A stretch of 46,625 nucleotides of DNA from Actinomadura soli (lineage in GTDB: Bacteria > Actinomycetota > Actinomycetes > Streptosporangiales > Streptosporangiaceae). The DNA lies in the NCBI RefSeq assembly GCF_005889715.1, contig NZ_VCKW01000036.1, positions 1 through 46,625 on the forward strand, written 5' to 3'. A program made the position numbers and the translations under genes. Shown here one piece after another: positions 41,186 to 46,625 of the stretch. The notes under the pieces were generated by a model, which saw only the letters and a list, made by a program, of their open reading frames with translations, was not told the DNA's origin and searched no databases. How positions within the stretch are numbered: the stretch's first letter is position 1; each line of letters starts with the position of its first letter.

Positions 41186-42157
41186 TCAGCATTCCCACTC
41201 GGGTTCGTCGCAGTCGGGCAGGGACTTCGCGGCCAGCGACCGCGCGATCGCGTGCCCGACCTGCGGCGCGAGGGCGAACGGCGCGCCCGGCCGCGCCTTC
41301 TTGAGCGCCGCGGCGGGACGCCCGTCGGCCTGTCCCGATGTCGTCAGCACGACGTAGGGACCGCCGCGGTCGATGGTCCGGTCCTGCCGGGCCTCGTCGT
41401 TGAACCGGGCGGACGCCGTCCCGGGGAACGCCGCCGCGTGCAGCGCCGGACGCACCCCGCCCTGCCCGTCAGGCCCCTGCGAACCGGGCAGTTCCTTGTA
41501 CGCCTTGTCGGCCTTCCACGGATCGGCGAACGCCACCACGCCGACCGTGACGACGACGCCCTGCAACTGATCAACGTACGTGGCGCGCAGCACGGCCCGG
41601 CATCCGTGCCTGCCGATCGTCGTCGCGATCTCCTCGTCGACGGCCTGCGCGCAGGCGATGTCGGGGACGATGCCCGTCCTGGTGGCGTACTCGCTCTGGC
41701 CCGTCTCCGGGCGGTAGCTGACCTGTTCGGGGAAGATGCGTCCCGCGGGCCATGCCTGCCAGCGGCGCGCCACCTCTTTGTTCGCGGCCAGTTGCAGCTC
41801 GGCGTTGGTGGGGTCGCGGTTGAGGGTCGTCCATGCGCCGGTGAGCGAGATGCCGGTGGTGATCAGGTAGCAGCAGGCGACGGCGAACGCGACGATCATC
41901 CACTGCCGTCCGCGCAGGCCGAGCACCGTCACAGGCGGCGGCCCCGGCGGACCCGGCGGCCCCATGAAAGGCATGCCCGGAGGCCGAGCAGGCCCGCCGC
42001 GCATCCCGGAAGGCCCGCCAGGGGGCATGCCGGGACGCCCGTCAGGCATACCAACGGGACCACCGGCAGGCATGCCGGGCGGACGCCCGGCGGGCATGCC
42101 GGGCTGGTGCGGGGGCCGCGGCGGGTGCGGCTGCTGGGAGGGGGGCAGGAACGCCAC
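41186..42157 (-). CDS. single-pass membrane protein with Pro/Gly/Met repeat N-terminus
   Basis: About 323 residues. The N-terminal cytoplasmic part is made of PGMPxGxP repeats, then a transmembrane helix (MIVAFAVACCYLITTGISL) and an extracytoplasmic domain of about 200 residues with four Cys (ACAQAVD, RHGCRAVL, and two in the C-terminal PDCDEPEWEC), which may pair as disulfides. I do not recognise the family. It is the first gene of a two-gene unit with the subtilisin; it may be the substrate or regulator of that protease. The start is GTG 42157, chosen because a -10-like GATAAT lies just upstream; no ribosome site is seen. Confidence 0.7.
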   Translation of the reverse strand: MAFLPPSQQPHPPRPPHQPGMPAGRPPGMPAGGPVGMPDGRPGMPPGGPSGMRGGPARPPGMPFMGPPGPPGPPPVTVLGLRGRQWMIVAFAVACCYLITTGISLTGAWTTLNRDPTNAELQLAANKEVARRWQAWPAGRIFPEQVSYRPETGQSEYATRTGIVPDIACAQAVDEEIATTIGRHGCRAVLRATYVDQLQGVVVTVGVVAFADPWKADKAYKELPGSQGPDGQGGVRPALHAAAFPGTASARFNDEARQDRTIDRGGPYVVLTTSGQADGRPAAALKKARPGAPFALAPQVGHAIARSLAAKSLPDCDEPEWEC

Positions 42158-42167
42158 AACAGCCAAG

Positions 42168-42173
42168 ATTATC
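42168..42173 (-). promoter_or_regulatory. -10-like GATAAT, possible leaderless start
   Basis: GATAAT on the minus strand ends 10 nt before the GTG at 42157, so transcription would begin at or just before the start codon. There is no convincing -35 hexamer, and no ribosome site, which fits a leaderless mRNA common in actinomycetes. Confidence 0.3.
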
Positions 42174-42324
42174 GTTGCTTCACGACATTCCGCCCTGACA
42201 TTCCAGTGAGGAGACCGTCCGGGGCGCCGGAAGCGCGGGAATGCCGCAGCGCATGGCAAGGTTGTGCGGTGAAGAGGACGAAGACGTCCCCGCCCTAACA
42301 CGCGTCAGCACAGGAGCACCCACC

Positions 42325-43506
42325 GTGTCGTTGCCACCTTTGGTCGAGCCCGCAGCGGAGCTCACCCGCGACGAGGTCAACCGCTACTCGCGGCACCTGA
42401 TCATCCCCGATGTGGGCATGTCCGGGCAGAAGCGCCTCAAGAACGCCAAAGTCCTGGTCGTGGGCGCGGGCGGACTCGGCTCCCCCGCCCTCCTCTACCT
42501 CGCCGCCGCCGGCGTGGGGACGCTCGGCGTCATCGACTTCGACGTCGTCGACGAGTCCAACCTGCAGCGGCAGATCATCCACCGCCAGTCGTCGCTGGGC
42601 AAGCCGAAGGTGGAGTCCGCCGCCGAGACCGTCCGTGAGATCAACCCGCTGATCGACGTGGTCGTGCACAACACCGCACTCGACCGCGACAACATCATGG
42701 ACATCTTCTCCGGCTACGACCTGATCGTGGACGGCACCGACAACTTCGCCACCCGCTACATGGTGAACGACGCCGCCGTCCTCCTGGGCAAGCCGTACGT
42801 CTGGGGTTCGATCTACCGCTTCGACGGCCAGGCTTCGGTCTTCTGGGCCGAGCACGGCCCGTGCTACCGCTGCCTCTACCCGGAGCCGCCGCCGCCGGGC
42901 ATGGTCCCGTCCTGCGCCGAGGGCGGCGTCCTGGGCGTCCTTTGCGCGTCGATCGGCTCCATCCAGGTGAACGAGGCCATCAAGCTCCTCACCGGCATCG
43001 GCGAGCCCCTCGTCGGCCGCTTGATGATCTACGACGCCCTGGAGATGACGTACCGCTCCGTCAAGGTCCGCAAGGACCCGGAGTGCCCCCTGTGCGGCAA
43101 GAACCCGACGCAGACCGAGCTCCTCGAAGACTACGAGGCGTTCTGCGGCGCCATCTCCGAAGAGGCCACCGAGGCCGCGCAGAACTCCACCATCACCGTC
43201 ATCGACCTCAAGGCCATGCAGGACCGCAAGGACGACATCTTCCTGGTGGACGTCCGCGAGCCCAACGAGTACGAGATCGTCTCGATCCCCGGCGCGACGC
43301 TCATCCCGAAGGGCGATTTCCTGAACGGCTCGGCCCTGGAGCGCCTCCCACAGGACAAGAAGATCGTCCTGCACTGCAAGTCAGGCGCCCGCTCCGCCGA
43401 GGCCCTGGCCGTGGTCAAGAACGCGGGCTTCTCCGACGCCGTCCACGTAGGCGGCGGCGTCCTGGCCTGGGTCAACCAGATAGACCCGTCCCAGCCCACC
43501 TACTAA
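42325..43506 (+). CDS. moeZ: MoeZ: E1-like adenylyltransferase with rhodanese sulfurtransferase domain
   Basis: 393 residues. The N-terminal MoeB/ThiF domain has VVGAGGLGSPAL (nucleotide site), then two CxxC zinc pairs (CYRCLYP and CPLCGK). The C-terminal rhodanese domain has the sulfur-carrying Cys in VLHCKSGARS (near residue 351). The protein adenylates the C-terminus of small ubiquitin-like sulfur carriers (MoaD, CysO) and converts it to thiocarboxylate for molybdopterin and cysteine synthesis. The start is GTG 42325 with AGGAGC upstream. It corresponds to Rv3206c in the syntenic block. It complements moaE at 1284-1715. Confidence 0.95.
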   Translation: MSLPPLVEPAAELTRDEVNRYSRHLIIPDVGMSGQKRLKNAKVLVVGAGGLGSPALLYLAAAGVGTLGVIDFDVVDESNLQRQIIHRQSSLGKPKVESAAETVREINPLIDVVVHNTALDRDNIMDIFSGYDLIVDGTDNFATRYMVNDAAVLLGKPYVWGSIYRFDGQASVFWAEHGPCYRCLYPEPPPPGMVPSCAEGGVLGVLCASIGSIQVNEAIKLLTGIGEPLVGRLMIYDALEMTYRSVKVRKDPECPLCGKNPTQTELLEDYEAFCGAISEEATEAAQNSTITVIDLKAMQDRKDDIFLVDVREPNEYEIVSIPGATLIPKGDFLNGSALERLPQDKKIVLHCKSGARSAEALAVVKNAGFSDAVHVGGGVLAWVNQIDPSQPTY

Positions 43507-43515
43507 GCCCACCCG

Positions 43516-43551
43516 AGGCCCCGAACCCGCCACGCACCGGGTTCGGGGCCT
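43516..43551 (+). terminator. intrinsic terminator after moeZ
   Basis: AGGCCCCGAACCCG and CGGGTTCGGGGCCT form a 14-bp perfect stem with an 8-nt loop, 9 nt after the moeZ stop. The following TTCCC is only weakly U-rich; still, the stem is strong. Confidence 0.75.
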
Positions 43552-43574
43552 TCCCACACCCCGGCAGGGACGAC

Positions 43575-43970
43575 GTGGCCCACGACGACGTAATCCGCTC
43601 GTTCTACACAGCCCGCAGCAACGGCGACACCCATACCCTCCGCGACCTGCTCGCCCTAGACGTCCGCTGGCACGAACCAGGCGACGAGGACTACTCAGGC
43701 ACTCACCAAGGCCGCGAAACCGTACTCACGTTGCTGGACGACCTCCAGCGCGCAACCAACGGAACCTTCACCCTCGCACCCACGGGCTTCCTAACGACCC
43801 ACGAGCACGTGGTAGCCAAGATCCGCTGGTCAGCCAGCCGAGGCGAAACCCACGTGGCAGGCAACGAGATCGCCATCTACCGCATCACCGAGGGCAAGAT
43901 CGCCGAAGCCTGGTTCCACGTGGACGGCTACGACCCCGAAGCCCTATCCGAGGTCTTCACCCTCCACTAG
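43575..43970 (+). CDS. SnoaL-like/NTF2-fold protein
   Basis: 131 residues. A small alpha+beta-barrel protein: DVIRSFYTARSNGDTHTLRDLL at the N-terminus, DVRWHEPG, a central cavity and EIAIYRITEGKIAEAWFHVDGY at the end, typical of the SnoaL-like polyketide-cyclase/NTF2 superfamily, where activity cannot be deduced. GTG 43575 has AGGGA upstream. It follows the moeZ terminator and so probably has its own promoter or weak read-through. More A/T-ending codons (cca, aca, gta) than in moeZ. Confidence 0.8.
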   Translation: MAHDDVIRSFYTARSNGDTHTLRDLLALDVRWHEPGDEDYSGTHQGRETVLTLLDDLQRATNGTFTLAPTGFLTTHEHVVAKIRWSASRGETHVAGNEIAIYRITEGKIAEAWFHVDGYDPEALSEVFTLH

Positions 43971-44049
43971 GAGACCTCGCCGTCCTCCTGAACCAGCATG
44001 AACAGCCGCAGCACCTCACTCGCCCCGGTACGGCGCCTCAGACCGCCAA

Positions 44050-44576
44050 CTAAGAATCACCGTAGGCGAGGAAGACCACCGTTGCCTCGCGGCAATACCG
44101 ATCAATGCGCAATCGAGCATGTGCCCGGTGACCGGAGTCGACGAGAAGCTCTCATAGAGGAACTCGCCTTCTTCCCAGGCGCTTGCCGAATAGTTAACGT
44201 TGCTCCACCACTGAACGTTGGGCTGCAGCTAACGGATGACGCTCTCAAGAACCGGTCGAGCGGTTTCCGGCGTCCATGGCCCGCGATCTGCACGATAGGC
44301 GATGTCCGTCGTACACACGTACACCAGGAACGAGGCCATCTGTTGTGCGCTCACCTGAACGGGGCGCAGCGCTCCGGCCAGCTCCTCCAGAGTTCCCGGC
44401 GGTGACGGCTCAAGATGCACATGAGGGCCCCGGTCGAATGAAGGATCAAATATCATGGGATACAGGAGTTCAGCGGGAGATAGTTCGGGATCGCTCCCGA
44501 CCCGAACGCGAAGATACGCGTTTTCGTCGTCGCCCAGCGGGCCGAGCAACTCCTGAATTCGCCCTGCTGCACTCAT
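44050..44576 (-). pseudogene. broken candidate immunity gene downstream of the Rhs toxin
   Basis: The minus frame from ATG 44576 (MSAAGRIQELLGPLGDD) is open for 115 codons and ends in ESVIR-TAG at 44229-44231. Beyond the TAG the same frame continues naturally as LQPNVQWWSNVNYSAS...TGHMLDCALIGI, and after a one-base shift reads REATVVFLAYGDS and stops at 44050. So a protein of about 175 residues appears to have been broken by a CAG-to-TAG nonsense change and one frameshift. I do not recognise the family. Its place, 59 bp behind the toxin tip on the same strand, is where immunity genes sit in Rhs loci. The 115-residue part may still be translated. Confidence 0.5.
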
Positions 44577-44635
44577 GTCTCAGACAGTACCACAATGGAA
44601 ATCATGCGCGGCCGGTAAGATAACCCTCGGCGCTC

Positions 44636-44866
44636 TCATCTCACATTATAAGCAGGGTATGAGTTGAAAATCCGGTAGCCGGTCGGGGAATCCGGAACCT
44701 TTTTGAGGATGGTCAAGCTATTAGTGGGAGTGACGAACTCATTGGTACTTGGATTGAACACTCTCCCGGCTCCGCTGTCTATCGGACCATACAGGGTGAC
44801 CTGCTTCGCCGCCGGGTCGGCGAGGAATGCGTCGACTTTGGCCTGATTCGCCTGCAACGAGATTAG
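44636..44866 (-). pseudogene. truncated RNase A-like (CdiA-CT type) Rhs toxin tip
   Basis: Residues LQANQAKVDAFLADPAAK...ITILKKVPDSPTGYRIFNSYP are the C-terminal part of a bacterial RNase A-like toxin domain, recognisable by ANQxKVDAFLA and the ending SPTGYRI..SYP. The N-terminal half with the first catalytic His is missing. The upstream Rhs core ends in NPHA-TAA at 44866, exactly where linker sequence (HAY) normally continues, and the toxin frame lies one phase off, so a deletion joined the two. A short product of 73 residues from TTG 44857 is possible but unlikely to be active. Confidence 0.6.
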
Positions 44867-46270
44867 GCATGAGGATTGGGTTGAGGTGTCAGGCCCAAGG
44901 GGTCAGGGCTGATGAAACCGCCCGTCACCGGGTCGTAGTAGCGGTGGTAGTTGTAGTGAAGGCCGGATTCGGGGTCGTGGTATTGGCCGGGGAGTCTCAG
45001 GGCAAGGAGAACCGCCGGAGGTGGGCGCACCCCACGGGTTGGTCCTGGTCGTGGCGATGGCGCCGTTCGGGTCGATGAGTTCGGCGGGGGCGCCGATCAG
45101 GTCGGTGACGATGGCGTGGAACTGCCGGTCGATCCATTCCTGCGGAGCCGTTGCGGCGGGAACACGCTCGGTTTGGGTGAGCGGTGTGGGAGTGCCGGGC
45201 TGGTAGGTCCAGGTCGTCGTGCGGGGGGCGTGGTCTTGCGCATGGATTTGGTGGGTTTGTTCGGCGAGGCGGGTGCCGTCCCACCTGTAGGTGTAGCTCT
45301 GGACGCGGGTCCCGTCACGGTCGTACTGGTGCTTGGCGATGCGGCGGCCGAGCGGGTCGTACTGGTATCGCCATCGCGCGCCACCAGGGACGTCGAGGGT
45401 GATCAGGCGGTCGTCGGCGTCCCAGTGGAACCGCCAGGTGCGGCGTTTGCCCGAGAGTGTGACGCGTTCGCGTAGGACGACGCGGCCTTGGGCGTCGTGT
45501 TCATAGCGGGTGCGCCCGGCGGCGCGGATGATGGTTCCGGTGTGTTCGCGGGCGCCGGTTTCGGCGGTGCCCTGCGGGTCGGGATAGTCCGCGTGGGTCA
45601 GGTTGCCGGTGTCGTCGTAGGCGTAGCGTTCGGTCCAGCCCTGGGCGGTGACGCCGGTGAGGCGTCCGCGGGTGTCGAGGGTGTAGGCGCGGTTGCCGGT
45701 AAGGCGGTCGGTGATGCCGGTCAGGTTGCCGTCCGGGCGGTAGGTGTAAGTGCGGTGCTGCAGGAGCCGGGCCTGGTCGGTGCCCGGAGTGGGGGCTGCC
45801 CAGAGGGTCTGCGCCGTGAGGCGGCTCGCCGGGTCCCATTGCTGGCTCAGGGCTGTGGTGGTGCCGATGCAGCGTGCCCCTTACGGTCCACCCAACCGGT
45901 AAGCCGATGCTCGTCGTCGTAGCTGAAGCGCTGTGGGACGTTCGAGGAGTCGTAGACCTCGGTCAAGTCACCGGCGTCGTCGTAGCCGAACCGGACCAGG
46001 ACCGTCCCGTCCGGGGTACGCAGCGCGGTGATGCGGCGGTCGCCGGTATCGGTCGGGGCGGTGTCGACAAGGATCCGGTAGCCGCCGGAATGGCGCACCT
46101 CGGTCAGGATCTGGTCCTCGTATACCAGGTCGATGCGGTTGCCGTTCCGGTCGGTGACCGCAGTCAACGGCAACCGCGACCAGCCCGTCTCCTCACCCGG
46201 CGCCGGGAAATGCAGAGTCCGGGCCGAATACGGGTCGGCGAGGGTGTAGCCGCCGTGGGAGGTGAGGGTT
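44866..46270 (-). pseudogene. decayed Rhs/YD-repeat polymorphic toxin core
   Basis: Three fragments in different frames together give an Rhs core. First: LTLTSHGGYTLADPYSARTL... to GWVDRKGH (46270 to about 45860), ending at TGA 45847. Second: LSQQWDPASRLTAQ... with many YD-type repeats (YQYDPLGRRIAKHQYDRDG) to [10 protein letters not shown] (about 45850-45020). Third, after a frameshift near 45010: [19 protein letters not shown] and [12 protein letters not shown], the Rhs cleavage/anchor motif, ending at the TAA at 44866. A large segment is missing between the first two. The 5' end is cut by IS110 debris. Rhs proteins form a cocoon around a C-terminal toxin. Confidence 0.75.
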
Positions 46271-46271
46271 A

Positions 46272-46294
46272 GACATCCCTGGAGCTTGGATGTC
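46272..46294 (-). repeat. GACATCC/GGATGTC inverted repeat at the IS110 end
   Basis: GACATCC, 9 nt, GGATGTC forms a 7-bp stem that overlaps the stop codon of the IS110 fragment. It lies at the border of the IS110 remnant and Rhs sequence, and may be a terminator or the subterminal end of the element. Confidence 0.45.
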
Positions 46295-46448
46295 AAGCGG
46301 CGAGGTCGTGTTGACGATGCGACCATGCGGTTGCCTGGTTGTAGTTGGTGCCGGTTTTGAGGCAGTCGTGCAGGATGCCGACGAGCCGGTTGCCGACCTG
46401 GCGGAGGGCGGCGTTGTGGCCGGCGTCGCGGGCGCGTAGCTGGTTGGA
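46293..46448 (-). pseudogene. IS110-family transposase, C-terminal fragment
   Basis: The frame reads SNQLRARDAGHNAALRQVG, then NRLVGILHDCLKTG and TAWSHRQHDLAA-stop. This is the end of an IS110-family (DEDD/Transposase_20) transposase. Only about 50 codons remain; the rest was replaced by an IS3 insertion whose end lies immediately upstream. No complete element. Confidence 0.8.
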
Positions 46449-46625
46449 CCGCCCCGGCGAAGTTGGAGGCTAGATCGCTTGGTCCTCGATCGCCAGGTCA
46501 GTGCCGGCGGGCGATCGGTGGAACGTCTCCTCGTACTCGGCCGGAGGGACGTTCCCGCAGTAAGAATGTAGCCTTTCAGAATTGTACCAAGCAACCCATT
46601 CCATGGTGGCCATCGTCACATCCAT
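46445..46625 (-). mobile_element. IS3-family element, right end with OrfB C-terminus
   Basis: Codons 46625-46470 encode the last 51 residues visible of an IS3-family OrfB: MEWVAWYNSERLHSYCGNVP, then PAEYEETFHRS and a stop TAG at 46470. The WYNxxRLHxxxGxxxPxEyE end is diagnostic. It is followed by GGACCGCCCCGGCGAAGTTG (+ strand), which looks like the IS3-type terminal inverted repeat. The element continues beyond the window edge. It sits inside the IS110 transposase gene. Confidence 0.82.

Noticed and set aside
1..46625. CRISPR arrays, rRNA, plasmid or phage attachment sites
   Set aside because: No regularly spaced repeats, rRNA sequence or integrase-linked att duplications were seen. The tRNA at 86-159 has no nearby copy of its 3' end.

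Overview
The window is GC-rich (very strong G/C bias at third codon positions), has GTG/TTG starts, WhiB, mycoredoxin, AdnAB and a PPA1309-family gene. This points to a high-GC actinomycete. A member of the Streptosporangiales such as Actinomadura is my guess, not something the sequence proves.

Backbone. Much of the window follows the gene neighbourhood known from Mycobacterium tuberculosis Rv3193c-Rv3206c: Lon-like PDZ protease, UPF0182 membrane protein, DUF2342 zincin, ABC1 kinase, whiB7, uvrD2, mycoredoxin, nudC, the AdnB/AdnA helicase-nuclease, an alkyltransferase-like protein and moeZ. From left to right: an initiator tRNA; ylbL-like protease and moaE (1-1.7 kb); a PPA1309-family gene divergent from the 980-residue UPF0182 gene (1.7-5.3 kb); an SDR protein divergent from the zincin, then a NUDIX hydrolase (5.3-8.7 kb); a coupled metallopeptidase/orphan pair and an enoyl-CoA hydratase (8.7-10.8 kb); ABC1 kinase convergent with whiB7, which has a long regulated leader (11-13.6 kb); a secreted S33 peptidase, tesB and uvrD2, divergent from mrx1 with an exact sigma-R promoter (13.9-19.4 kb); nudC and an M20 peptidase (19.4-21.8 kb).

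Insert. Between the M20 peptidase and adnB lie about 10 kb absent from the mycobacterial order. They hold an HD phosphohydrolase, an iron-box-controlled four-gene operon (22.7-28.2 kb), two maleylpyruvate-isomerase-like genes, an acyl-CoA synthetase-like gene, a small unknown and a SAM methyltransferase. The operon is ATP-grasp, NIS synthetase, NIS synthetase, PLP decarboxylase. It is collinear with the vibrioferrin genes pvsA-B-D-E but has no exporter, and its genes overlap or abut for translational coupling.

Right part. adnB and adnA (32.4-39.1 kb) form a DNA end-resection pair. An alkyltransferase-like gene, a membrane-anchored subtilisin with a proline-rich tail and its repeat-rich membrane partner follow, then divergent moeZ and a SnoaL-like gene. 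The last 2.6 kb is a decayed polymorphic-toxin locus on the minus strand: an Rhs core broken by deletions and frameshifts, a truncated RNase A-like toxin tip, a broken candidate immunity gene, and nested IS110 and IS3 remnants at the window edge.

Most promising for new biology: the vibrioferrin-like operon in an actinomycete, the 102-codon leader ORF plus attenuator in front of whiB7, and the fossil Rhs toxin-immunity module.
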